In this document: in pieces, positions 13,001 to 23,562 of the stretch
Position numbering within the stretch: position 1 is the first letter of the stretch
Layout of the letters: each line of letters opens with the position of its first letter
Assembly: GCA_947000775.1 (NCBI GenBank)
Contig: CAMQGK010000140.1
Span: 1,946,501-2,010,500, forward strand
Source of the DNA: Pterois miles
Lineage: Eukaryota; Chordata; Actinopteri; Perciformes; Scorpaenidae
DNA: 64,000 bases
Direction of reading: 5' to 3'
The notes under the pieces: generated by a model
The model's input: only the letters and a program-made list of their open reading frames with translations
Database searches by the model: none
Told to the model about the DNA's origin: nothing
Made by a program: the position numbers and the translations under genes

Positions 13001-16000
13001 ACTTTTTTCAACATACTACAATATTACATTTTTATGACTTTTTCAACATACTATACTGTGACTTTTTTTTCCAACATACTATACTATGAGTTTTGTCATA
13101 CTATAGTATAACTTTTTCCAACATACTATACTATGACATTTTATGACTTTTTCAACATACTATAATATTACAGTTTTTTTATGACTTTTTGCGACATACT
13201 ATACTATGACTTTTTGCGACATACTATACTATGACTTTTTTAATGAATTTTTTGACATACTATACTTTGACTTTTTTCATCATACTATGCAATGACAGAT
13301 TTTTTTGACATACAATACTATGACTTTTTATGACTTTTGCAACATACTATACTATGACTTTTTGCGACATACTATGCTATGACTTTTTTTCAACATACTA
13401 TACTATGAGTTTTGTCATACTATAGTATAAATTTTTTCGACATACTATACTATGACATTTTTATGACTTTTTGCGACATACTATACCATGACTTTTTTAA
13501 TGAATTTTTTGAATTTTTTGACATAGTATACTTTGACTTTTTTCATCATATGAAGTCATCATACGATGACTTTTTTATTACTTTTTTCAACTTACTATAC
13601 TATGACTTTTTCCAACATCCTCTACTTTGACTTTTTTGTCATACTATAGTAGGACTTTTTTCAACATACTACAATATTACATTTTTATGACTTTTGCAAC
13701 ATACTATACTGTGACATTTTTATGATTTTTTCAACATACTATAATATTACAGTTTTATGACTTTTTGCGACATACTATACTATGACTTTTTGCGACATAC
13801 TATACAATGACTTTTTTTTTCCAACATACTATACTATGAGTTTTGTCATACTATAGAATAACTTTTTTCGACATACTATACTATGACATTTTATGACTTT
13901 TTCAACATACTATAATATTAGTTTTCTGACTTTTGCGACATACTATACTACGACTTTTTGCGACATACTATACTATGATTTTTTGCGACATACTATACTA
14001 TGACTTTTTGTCAACATACTATACTATGAGTTTTGTCATACTATAGTATAACTTTTTTCGGCATACGATACTATGACATTTTTCTGAGTTTTTCAACATA
14101 CTATAATATTACAGTTTCATGACTTTTGCAACATACTATACTATGACTTTTTGTCAACATACTATACTATGAGTTTTATCATACTATAGTATAACTTTTT
14201 TCAGCATACTATACTGTGACATTTTGTGACTTTTTCAACATACTATAATATTAGTTTTCTGACTTTTGCGACATGCTATACTATGACTTTTGCGACATAC
14301 TATAGTATGACTTTTTGCGACATTCTATACTATGACTTTTTTAATGAATTTTTTGACATACTATACTTTGACTTTTTTCATCATACTATGCAATGACTTT
14401 TTATGACTTTTTTCAACTTACTGTACAATGACTTTTTCCAACATACTATACTTTGACTTTTTTGTCATACTATAGTAGGACTTTTTTCAACATACTATAC
14501 TAATACTACAATATTGCATTTTTATGACTTTTGCAACATACTATACAATGATTATTTTATAATTTTTTGACATACTATGATATGACTTTTTAAACTTACT
14601 ATACTATGACTTTTTTTAAACATACTATGCAATGACTTTTATGACATACTATACTGTCTTTCTTCAACATACTACACTGAGATTTTTTGACATACAATAC
14701 TATGACTTTTTATGACTTTTGCAACATACTATACTATGACTTTATACGACATACTATACTATGACTTTTTTTCAACATACTGTACTATGAGTTTTGTCAT
14801 ACTATAGTATAACTTTTTTCGACATACTATATACTATTACATTTTTATGACTTTTTCAACATACTATAATATTACAGTTTTATGACTTTTTGCGACATAC
14901 TATATGGCTTTTTGCAACATACTATACTATGACTTTTTGCGACATACTATACTATGACCTTTTGCGACATACTATACTATGACCTTTTGCGACATCCTAT
15001 ATTATGACTTTTTTAATGAATTTTTGACATACTATACTTTGACTTTTTTCATCATACTATGCGATGACTTTTTATGACTTTTTCAACTTACTATACTATG
15101 ACTTTTTCCAACATACTATACTTTGACTTTTTTGTCATACTATAGTAGGACTTTTTTCAACATACTCCAATATTACATTTTTATGACTTTTGCAACATAC
15201 TATACTATGACTTTTTGCGACATACTATACTATGAGTTTTGTCATACTATAATGTAACTTTTTACGACATACCATCCTATGACATTTTATGACTTTTTCA
15301 ACATACTATAATATCACTTTTCTGAGTTTTGCGACATGCTATACTATGACTTTTGCGACATACTATAATTTAACTTTTTCAACATACCATACAATGACTT
15401 TTTTTAACATACTATGCAATGACTTACGACATACTATACTGTCTTTCTTCAACATACTACACTGAGATTTTTCAACATACAGAACTATGACTTTTTTCAA
15501 CATACTATATGTTTTTGTGGCAATATTTTACTACTATAATATGACTTTTTGACATAATATACTATGACATATTTATGACTTTTCTCAACATAATATAATG
15601 TAACTTTTTAATGTAACATACTACCTTTGTGACATACGATGCAATGACTTTTTCCGACATACTATACTGCTATACTTTTTTGTCATACGAAAGTAGGACT
15701 TTTTTTCAACATACTATACTATGATGTTTTAATGACTTTTCATCATACTATACAATGACTTTTTGACTTTTCAACTTACTCTACTGACTTTTTTCGACAT
15801 ACTGTACTATGACTTTTTTGACATTTTTCAACATACTAAAATATTTTTTATGTCTTTTGCGAAAAAATGAATTTTTCCAACTACTATACTATGACTTTTT
15901 TTTGACATACTATACTTTTTTGTCAAACTATAATATGTCTTTTTTCAATATACTACACAGTGACATTTTTGGACTTATTCCGTCATACTACACTGAGATT

Positions 16001-17151
16001 TTTTGATATACTTTCCTCTGAATTTTTTCAACATACTATACTACAACTTTTTTTCAACATACGACATACACTATGACTGTTTTCAACATAATATCCTTCA
16101 ACTTTTTTTGTCATACTATAGTAGGACTTTTTTTCAGCACACTATACTATGATGTTTTAATGACTTTTGACACATTATTCAATCACATTTTTTTGATATA
16201 TATACTATATTATGACTTTTTTCATCATACTATACTATGGCCTTTTTATGACTGTTTTCAACATACTATATGGTGACTTTTTACAACATACTATACTATG
16301 ACTTTTGTTGTGATACTATACAATGACTTTTATGGCATTTTTTGACATACTATAATGTGAGTTTTGTCATACTATCGTATAACTTTTTTCGACATACTAC
16401 ACTATGACTTTTTTCAACATACTATACTATGACTTTTTTCGTCACACTAAACTATGACTTTTTCAACATAAAATACTATGACTTTTTTCAAAATACTATA
16501 ATATGATATTTTCAACATACTGTACTATTACATTTTTATGACTTTTCAACATACTATACTATGACTTTTTACGACATACTATGTCTTTTTTCAACATACT
16601 ACACGGTAACTTTTTTTTCTACTTTTTCCGTCATACTATACTACAACTTTATTCAACATACAACACAACAACTTTTGTTTTTTTTAACTATACTATTACG
16701 TTTTTATGACTTTTTCGACATACTATACAATTACTTTTTTTCAACATACTATATAATGACGTTTTACGACATACTATACTTTGACTTTTTTGAGTTATTC
16801 AAAATACTATACTATGACTGTTTTTGAAATACTATACAATGATGTTTTAATTAGACATACTATCTATGACTTTTTCTTCCAAGATATAGTATGACTTTTT
16901 TTCAACATACTATGCTTTGACTTTTATGGCATTTTTTGACATACTGTAGTATGACTTTTGTCATATTACAGTATGACTTTTTTTCTACATACTATAGTAT
17001 GTTTTAATGACTTTTTGACACAATATTCAATCACATTTTTTCAACATACTATACTATGACTTTTTTAAGGCTTTTTTCAACATACAATACTATTACATTT
17101 TTAGGACTTTTTCAACATACTATACAACTTTTTTTAACATATTATGCAATG
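7082..17151 (+). repeat. About 10-kb AT-rich near-palindromic satellite-like array
   Basis: The whole interval is built from variants of CATACTATACTATGAC followed by T-runs and linkers such as TTTTTGCGA, TTTTTCAA or ATTTTTATGAC. Where clean, the unit is 25 bp (TTTTTGCGACATACTATACTATGAC). The core is a near-perfect dyad; the variant CATACTATAGTATG is an exact 14-bp palindrome (for example at 10483-10496). Variants recur in fixed order, giving an irregular higher-order repeat: ACTACACTGAGATTTTT occurs near 8237, 9871, 10871, 11728, 12608, 14676 and 15461, and TATAGTAGGAC near 8865, 9129, 9749, 10687, 11560, 12418, 12996, 13649, 14477 and 15147. Stop-free frames of 60-103 codons inside it are low-complexity (Y/F/T/M-rich) products of the repeat and not genes. 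Decay is greater towards the right end. Confidence 0.93.
12840..13030 (+). repeat. Satellite sub-block duplicated at 13495-13690
   Basis: A distinctive block (AATTTTTTGACATAGTATAC, then CATCATATGAAGTCATCATA, then CAACATCCTCTACTTTGAC) is present here and again at about 13495-13690 with very few differences; a shorter relative lies at 8940-9130. The near-identity of the two copies shows recent duplication of segments longer than the basic unit. Confidence 0.75.
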
Positions 17152-17335
17152 ACTGTGAAGGTTCTCATTCATCCAGGTCATATTCATTCTGGCAAAAATT
17201 GAATTGAAGGCAACTGGACTTAAGACGTTTTGCCCCTTATCCAAGTGGCTTCATCAGTTCGAACGCTACAGTCTGACTAGTCCCCACTAATCAGACAAAC
17301 AGTGGAGTAAGACCCAGGTCTTTCTACTTTTTCCA
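17152..17335. repeat. Fish interspersed repeat inserted in the array
   Basis: Normal-composition DNA interrupts the array. It contains GGTTCTCATTCATCCAGGTC and AAGACGTTTTGCCCCTTATC followed by a CTTCATCAG phrase, wording typical of a widespread teleost repeat (reverse relative of CTGATGAAG...GGGCAAAACGTC). Array units resume directly after it. The class of element is not certain. Confidence 0.5.
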
Positions 17336-17725
17336 TCAAACTATACTATGACTTTTTGTCAACATACAATACAATCACTTTTATGTTGTTTTTTTAACTA
17401 TCCTATTACGTTTTTATGACTTTTTCGACATACTATACAATGGCTTTTTTTAAAACATACTATACTATGACTATTACTATACTATTTTTGAGTTATTCAA
17501 TATACTATGACTGTTTTTGACATACTATAAAATGATGTTTTAATAACTTTTTTGACACAATATTTGATCACTTATTTTCAACATACTATCTATGACTTTT
17601 TTTCATCATACTCATGAGTATGATGAAATACTAAATACTAAAATACTAAATGATACTGTAGTATGAGTTTTGTCATATGATAGTATGACTTTTTTCTACA
17701 TTCTATAATACATTCTACATTCTTA
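17336..17725 (+). repeat. Degenerate right end of the satellite-like array
   Basis: CATACTATACTATGAC-type units continue after the insertion in increasingly decayed form, with a local inverted stretch (CATACTCATGAGTATGATG, 17606-17624) and ATTCTACATTC duplications at the margin. Confidence 0.75.
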
Positions 17726-18920
17726 TTAGACAATAAGGATGGGAACGGTTCGGGTAAACCGTACCGTTCGGTTCGCTAGTCACGGTTTGGGTCATGTATT
17801 CATCATTCTGTTCATTTGAAATAGGTTATGATAGGTTACGTGTATTGTCACAGTAGAAATCAAGGCCTATGGAAAGAGACTGGGACAGGGGCGGACAGGA
17901 ATATCAGGTATCACACATGCTAAGTGTAACTGAAGCTGTAGTCGTGCATTGTTATTGGCTAAATTTCTGCAAGGGCGGACCAGATTTTATTGTGCATGTG
18001 TTATACCGTCAAAGATAAGACAAGTTGATGACGTGTGAAACAGCCTCCTTCCTTCTTATACTTCTTAGTTGGCAGAGACATTGGTGAAGTGCGGAGTACG
18101 GCTGTCATTAAATGGCTGTCATTAAATGGCTGTCAGGAAATGCCGATTGGACACCAGCGTTGTTTTGCTTTGCTGTGTGGGAGCATTACGGATTTGGTAT
18201 TATGTATGACAGTGACGGCAAAAAAAGTAGTGGATAAAATGTCTACTGTGTGTAGGCACTGTGCAACACGTGTGGCTTATGCTAGTGGCAAGTACTGGTT
18301 TCTTTTTGTTATTATGGAGTCGGATGTATCATTAAATCTATGGCACTGTTACATCACATATGTTGGAAAATACGCAGCTACTGAAATCTGTGACTGTGAG
18401 AACAATGGGCGGCTGAGTCCAGGACAGGCTGTTAAATTAGCGTGGATAAATTTGGCACTTTGTCTGCTGTCCGTGGTGCTAATCTAAGACTGTTTTGCAG
18501 TATGGGATTGGCGAGGTGGGCCTCTTCATGGTGGCTCTGCAACTGTCTGGAGTGGTTGTGTGTATGTGCACCAGGGCCAATCATAATTATGTTCTGCTGC
18601 TGACGGTGGTATATTCAAGTGTCCCAGTGAGAGAGACATGCGCAATACTTGTACCCAAAAATCAAAGCAGCTAAATGGGATTTAGCCATCATAGATTTTG
18701 CTGTTTACTTAGTTTTCCATTTCCTACGGTGACAAGTCAAAATATCTTCTGTGAAAAAAGGCCTATCTGTTGTTTTTGCGGTGACGTAATCAGGATGTAG
18801 GGTTGCGACAGGATGACGGGGATGGCATGAAATTTGGTGAAGTGAAGTTGTAGGTAAACACACGGCCTCTGTATACTATTCCAACTTCTTTGGGAATGTC
18901 CATGCAGTCTGGATGCAGGT
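17726..18920 (+). pseudogene. Relic with BED-zinc-finger-like peptide (possible hAT/ZBED fossil)
   Basis: The open frame 18035-18487 (150 codons) contains, at about 18220-18285, KVVDKMSTVCRHCATRVAYA. The spacing C-x2-C followed by VAYASG resembles the first half of BED zinc fingers found in hAT transposases and ZBED proteins, where VAY is normally followed by an Asn-Thr-Ser helix and paired histidines; those are missing here. The rest of the frame has no similarity I recognise and a 17-bp tandem duplication (GGCTGTCATTAAATGGC, 18110-18140) interrupts it. The upstream phrase GGGAACGGTTCGGGTAAACC at 17749-17768 resembles other fish transposon ends. It is likely a decayed transposon, not a gene. 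Confidence 0.35.
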
Positions 18921-19064
18921 ATGTCAGACAAATAGTATGTGATGAAAAAAGAAAAAAGTCATACATAAAAACACATATATAGAAAGTCGTAAAAATGTAA
19001 TTCAAAATCATGGTACAGTATGCCTTGAAAGCATAGAATGTTACAAAAATGTCAAAATGTCATG
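18921..19064 (-). repeat. Inverted-orientation satellite words flanking a hAT element (left side)
   Basis: AATAGTATGTGATGAAAAAA, AAAGTCATACATAAAAA and GTATGCCTTGAAAGCATAG are decayed array units in the orientation opposite to the main array. They continue on the other side of the transposon at 20755, so this was one block before insertion. Confidence 0.6.
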
Positions 19065-19072
19065 ATAGTATG
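19065..19072 (+). repeat. Target-site duplication, left copy (ATAGTATG)
   Basis: The 8 bp ATAGTATG directly precede the left terminus of the transposon and are repeated exactly after its right terminus at 20747-20754. Eight-base duplications are diagnostic of the hAT superfamily. The target is itself a satellite word. Confidence 0.85.
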
Positions 19073-19477
19073 TAGGGGTGTGACGATACACTCATCTCAC
19101 AATATGATACACAAGATTGGGTTCGTGATCTCGACACGATATTATAATGATAATTTTATAATTTTATTATAACAAAACTTGAATGATGAAAATGTATGAC
19201 TGAAAAAGCCCTTCTATTCAAAACACACAAAATGAAAAACAATGCTGTTATTTGCCCTGTACGTCCATTTTTTATGTTAACCAGCTATTATACTCTTTAA
19301 TGTATTTAACTGTGTTCTATTTATGTCTGTTTGTTTCCTTTATTACTTTTGAGTGAATTTATTCAGTTTTAATTTTACTCTGGACATCATTGAAAATTAA
19401 GGCATGTCCTCAATGATTCTTCCAGATTTACATAAAAGTTAAATGAATGACTCAGGAACGTTAGTTAGTAGACCTGG

Positions 19478-19535
19478 TTCAGACTGAGAGGACCAGCCCA
19501 AGGACTCGTCCCTTGGCTGGTCCTCTCAGTCTGAA
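19478..19535. repeat. Perfect-arm hairpin inside the hAT element
   Basis: TTCAGACTGAGAGGACCAGC on the left and its inverse GCTGGTCCTCTCAGTCTGAA on the right pair over 20 uninterrupted positions, extended by AAGG/CCTT with one bulged base, around a short loop. It is not at the element ends, so it is not a terminal repeat. Confidence 0.8.
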
Positions 19536-19616
19536 ATAATATTAGAGATGAGCAACTGTTTTGCTGGTCAGCTGCTCAATTATGCATCAACAAATAAAAT
19601 TATTGATGTTAGTTAT

Positions 19617-20146
19617 TGTTAGGAATGTGATGTCTTAGGTTTTTTTGTGTTTCATGTTGCATGCCTTTTTGTTTGCACTTCCTGTTTTATTTGGTATTCT
19701 AACATCCCTTCTCGTTTCAGAGCACTTCACTTCCTGCCTGCATGCTTCCCGCCTTCATGTTTGAGCACCTCCCTCTGACCTAGTTACCCACCTGCGTCCT
19801 ATTGTTCTCTCCCCGCCCTGATTGTGGCCACTTGTGCATCATCAATCACTCCCTTCACTAGTATTTAATGTGTGCTTCCCATTCCCTCTGTGCCAGTTCG
19901 TCGTTTCCTCCGTGTCAAGCGTACCAGCGTCCTTTCTAGTGAGTTTTTGATTGCCCGTGTTTTTGAACTTCTGCCTGTATTTTGACTTAGCCCTTGCCTG
20001 CCGTTTTTTGGATGTGTCGGCCTGATTGTTTGATTCCTGAGTACCGAACCTCTGCCACCATTAAAGACGCCATTTTTTTTGCCAAACTCCTGTTTCTAAG
20101 TGTTCTGCTTTTGAGTCCTCTGCTGCCTGTGTTCAGAGTCGTAACA
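19617..20146 (+). mobile_element. Solo LTR, 530 bp
   Basis: The element starts TGTTAGGAATG and ends GAGTCGTAACA, giving matched TGTTA/TAACA termini, and is bordered by AGTTAT on both sides (19611-19616 and 20147-20152) as a target duplication. Inside are a TATA-like TATTTAA at about 19862, and ATTAAA at about 20059 as a possible polyadenylation signal. The C/T-rich wording (CCTGATTGTGGCCACTTGTG and similar) is typical of fish LTR retrotransposons. No internal gag or pol sequence remains, so it arose by LTR-LTR recombination. The exact family (Ty3/gypsy versus endogenous retrovirus) cannot be told from the LTR alone. Confidence 0.75.
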
Positions 20147-20746
20147 AGTTATGATATTCAAGTTAGCTCTACGACGCTCTGCTTCATCTAACGTTGTACA
20201 TGTAAACGTATATGTAAAAACACCAACTCATATCTGCAAGTAAAGCAAATCAGCCACCCAAATAAATGCTGTTGTCTTGTTATAGTCGACTGAATCTCGC
20301 TGCAACAACGTGCATTATTCGGACATTTTCACTGGCGTAACTGGGAAACGAGACATGCTTGTTATCATATAAATAGATTGTGGTGGAAGATTGTGGTGTT
20401 TCTGCAATTTCAGCAGATTTATTACAACTTCGACAGAGGATAGGACACAGCTCCACTCACCGCAGCAGCACCAGGCTGTGTCTGTGTTTTCCGCTGCCTG
20501 TCTGAAGCACGGTAATCCTCAGTGTTGATTGGCTAGTGGCTATTGGTGACGTGTAAACCAATCCGATAGTGCTGTGGGCGGGACATTGACCTAGACTACA
20601 CAGTGGAGACTGAGTGTAGAGCACTGATGGAGAGAGGAGGCTGATCAGAGCCAAAGTAGTGCATTTTTAAATAAATTCATCACATCACAAAACATTATAT
20701 TTTTACATCACAAAATATTGCGGCACAATATATTGTCACACCCCTA

Positions 20747-20754
20747 ATAGTATG
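20747..20754 (+). repeat. Target-site duplication, right copy (ATAGTATG)
   Basis: Exact repeat of 19065-19072 at the right border of the hAT-type element. Confidence 0.85.
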
Positions 20755-20796
20755 CCATAAAATGTCAAGAGTCATAGTATAGTATGTCATAAAAAA

Positions 20797-20838
<42 letters not shown>

Positions 20839-20940
20839 ATAGCATAGTATGCCACAGTATGTCACTAAAAATGCCATAGTATGCTATGCCATAAAAAATC
20901 ATATAGTACCATATGTCAGAAATATGTCCAAAAAGCCAGT
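20755..20940 (-). repeat. Inverted-orientation satellite words and poly-A tract
   Basis: GTCATAGTATAGTATGTCAT, GTCATAGCATAGTATGCC and related words continue the block cut by the hAT element. A run of 36 A residues lies at 20800-20835, matching the expanded T-runs of the main array seen from the other strand. Confidence 0.7.
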
Positions 20941-20995
20941 ACAGTGTAGGAATGTGCATTACATGCAAAAATACTATTCGAAAATCACTGAGAAT

Positions 20996-21457
20996 TAGAG
21001 GTCAAACAATTAACCGGTCAGCTGATTTTTTGACATGTTTTCATAATCGGCATTGGCTGATTTCTGAGCATTTAAGCAGATTAGCAAGCAGGACACACCT
21101 GTGGGCAGCCCAGTGTTGTTGTGTACAACATGTGTGACTCCGCCCCTTGTGTCAATCAAACTACCATCCTACCGGCAGACCTCGGTAGACGTCGCCCAGT
21201 GGGCTACTAACCTTTGTAAGAGTGCGTGAGGAGAAACCACACATACACAAAATGCAGATTGGAGAGACAGACCATAAGTATTGTTCAATAAATGTTAACT
21301 GAAATTTTGTGTATCATTTGTTATTATTAAGCTGTTTTTTATCAGATAGAGGAAAAGAAAACTAGCCAAAGATATTGGGGAAAAAATATCGGCATCATAT
21401 ATCGGCCATCGGATGTCCTGATTCTGTGGAGAAAAAAAAAAACGACATCGGCCTCTA
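20996..21457. mobile_element. Short hAT-like non-autonomous element (TAGAGGTC ends)
   Basis: The left end TAGAGGTCAAACAATTAACC and the inverse of the right end, TTAGAGGCCGATGTCG, match at TAGAGGYC. The interior phrases AATCGGCATTGGCTGATTT and ATATCGGCATCATATATCGG are typical of a teleost hAT-derived family full of GGCCGAT words. No flanking target duplication could be matched, so the copy is old. An AATAAA at about 21288 and the 74-codon frame at 20913-21137 are incidental. Confidence 0.55.
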
Positions 21458-22904
21458 ATCGTTTACACACACGTGACCTTCATTAAGCTGTAAAGGTATT
21501 GATTCTGACAAAAATATTACATTTACTATAATATTACATATTATAATATTACATTAAAAAATGACATTTATTAACCGTTATTACAGATAAGGAACTTGGA
21601 TGAACGTCTTCCTCTCCTTTCTGGCTGTGGGAGGCAGTAGAAGTTCACAATAATAGTACGTCTAACTTATTTTTAACAGTCAGTGATATCCCTGACTGGC
21701 ATATTGCTGTTTAATTGTCTAATAAAAGGATATTTTACCAAACAGCACCTATGAAGAGGGGGTTAAAATTAAAAGCTATTTTAAATCAGCCCACGCGTTA
21801 ATCTTGTGGCTTCGTGAGGAAAGGTCAGCGGCTCTGCTGCTGCGCCGACTGTGGACCGTTTTTCATGGCTTCCTGCCAGACATCCCACCCTCTTCTTTAT
21901 CTCACCTCCTACTCGCTCTCACTGCTTTCTCTCTGCCGTCTCCTCTCTCTGTGCTGATCAAACTGCAATGTGTTTAAGAGAAAGCTGTAAATGCCGCTGC
22001 CAGGAAAGAATGATCACAGACATGATTCAACAATCTGACAGCAGTGATGATGATGAAGGACTTATTTCATATCTTGTGCTTCCCACCACTTCCTTTTGAG
22101 GCTGAGCTTTTGTTAACACTTCTGTCTGGTTTCGCACAAACATGCAACTTTACATGAGAAACAATTTTGAGGTACTTTATTCGACTATTTCCATTTTATA
22201 CTTCTTCATACTTCTTCTCAAGTACATTTCATGCATTACTCCAATCTATTTGACATCTAGTTTACATCCAAAACAGATGAGCATCTTCTAAATTATGATG
22301 CATTTTTTTAGATTAAACAACTCAGCAGTATATAAAGTAATTTTATTCCACCTCAACCACTCTAAATAATAAAATGCTGCAGTAATGCAAAGTTTAACAG
22401 ATTACATTTTACGTTGTTTCATGTGAGAGGTGGACGTCAAATAAGCTAACAGTTTAAAATGACTTTTGATATCTTTGTGCAGTTTAAACAGCCTTATCTC
22501 CCCGTAACATACAGTAACATCCAAAAAACATCGATAAGGGCCAACAATGAAAAGTTGGATGTTCTGCATTGCTGTAAGAATTATGAGTAATTATGTTGTT
22601 TAATTTCTATGTTTAATATCTTTGTTTCACCTTCAGTGAGTTCATACATTTATTGTTTTTTATGGACTGTTTATGTCTTGACTTTGTCATATGTAATGGT
22701 TTCCTTTTGATTGTTTAACTTCTGATACATGTCTGTATCATACAACTATGACCTCCTTCCTCTTCACCTGGTCTTAACTGCAACAATATACAGCATGTTT
22801 GACTATAACCTGGTTGGAAAAATAAGTTAATGACTAAATTAATTGCTTGTGCAGCTTGGATCAGTTCATCTCTTACTCTGCTCTGACAGAAAGGACATCT
22901 GGAG
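21458..22904. other. Intergenic region upstream of fam210b
   Basis: A+T-rich non-coding DNA. The frame 21851-22099 has an acidic Ser/Asp stretch (SDSSDDDEG) but no family match, no good splice context and no start context, so it is not called. Nothing else was recognised. Confidence 0.4.
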
Positions 22905-23114
22905 CAATATTCAAGAATCAACCTGCAACCTAACATGGAGGATAATCCTGGAGAAAGATAGCGATGCAGCGATAACGGATCGGATACCGGGTCGATACTG
23001 ACTCACATAGCTGGATCGGATATCTGTCACAATGGGGCCGATCTATTCAGTTCAATATATTCAATATTCAAGACTCAACCTGAAACCTGACATGGAGGAT
23101 AATCCTGGAGAAAG
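22905..23114 (+). repeat. Pair of 53-bp direct repeats around a hAT-like fragment
   Basis: CAATATTCAAGAATCAACCT... at 22905-22957 and CAATATTCAAGACTCAACCT... at 23062-23114 are 53 bp each and differ at three positions. Between them is a 104-bp segment with GATCGGATACCGGGTCGATA and TGGATCGGATATCTGTCAC, wording found in fish hAT-derived repeats. The arrangement looks like a local duplication associated with an insertion. Confidence 0.7.
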
Positions 23115-23329
23115 CATGTGGGAATGTAACCAAACTGCCCAACACTGCCAATAGATTACATTTATACTGAAATTACCACATTTCATCTAGTGAGTCAACA
23201 GCCTGGACCTGCAGAGAATTACATCTATTTAAACAGTAGTTGAATTGGCTTTTAAAAAACACATGCACTAGGATCAGCTGCACTCCACAGACGTTTGAAG
23301 TCATAACCCAATTGCAGGAATTAACACGT

Positions 23330-23562
23330 TTACACCTTTAAGTACCCCCTCCCTTTGCGTGAAGCTTTACTATCTGCGATTGCGCGCCAGCTCTCATTGG
23401 CTGTCAGTGATAATCGGTCAACAAGAGGACCGGAGGGAGGCAGGAGGGCACAGGGCAGCGTGTCTACAGCTACGTACACTCATAATTAGTTGTTGCAGAC
23501 GATTACTCGCTGCACTTGAGATTTTCGGTGGCGCAAAGCTCGTTTAGGGGCGGTCGTCGACA
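23330..23562 (+). promoter_or_regulatory. Putative fam210b promoter and 5'UTR
   Basis: The sequence turns G+C- and CpG-richer just ahead of the fam210b start codon. An inverted CCAAT box (ATTGG, 23396-23400) and a GC box (GGGGCGG, 23547-23553) are visible and no TATA box is obvious, consistent with a housekeeping-type promoter. The transcription start cannot be fixed from sequence alone; the GC box lies so close to the ATG that the 5'UTR may be short or start further upstream. Confidence 0.5.

Larger units (their letters stand above)
19073..20746 (+). mobile_element. Non-autonomous hAT-type DNA transposon, 1,674 bp
   Basis: The left end TAGGGGTGTGACGATACAC and the inverse of the right end, TAGGGGTGTGACAATATAT, share a perfect 12-bp terminal inverted repeat, with further matches inside. 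An exact 8-bp target duplication (ATAGTATG) flanks the element. No transposase frame is visible, so it was mobilised in trans. About 530 bp of the length is a solo LTR inserted later (19617-20146), and a strong hairpin lies at 19478-19535. The rest is A+T-rich filler with no coding sign. Confidence 0.82.

Noticed and set aside
8058..13630. Open frames of 60-103 codons in the satellite (MSYYS/MTF/YYD-rich peptides)
   Set aside because: They follow the repeat, have extremely biased Y/F/T/M/D composition and recur with every unit; no initiation or splice context.
7082..17151. CRISPR-like array
   Set aside because: Regularly spaced palindromic units superficially resemble one, but spacers are themselves repetitive, unit length is variable, there are no cas genes, and the DNA is animal.
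21851..22099. Possible small exon with acidic SDSSDDDEG motif
   Set aside because: No flanking splice sites that join it to a known gene and no recognisable family.
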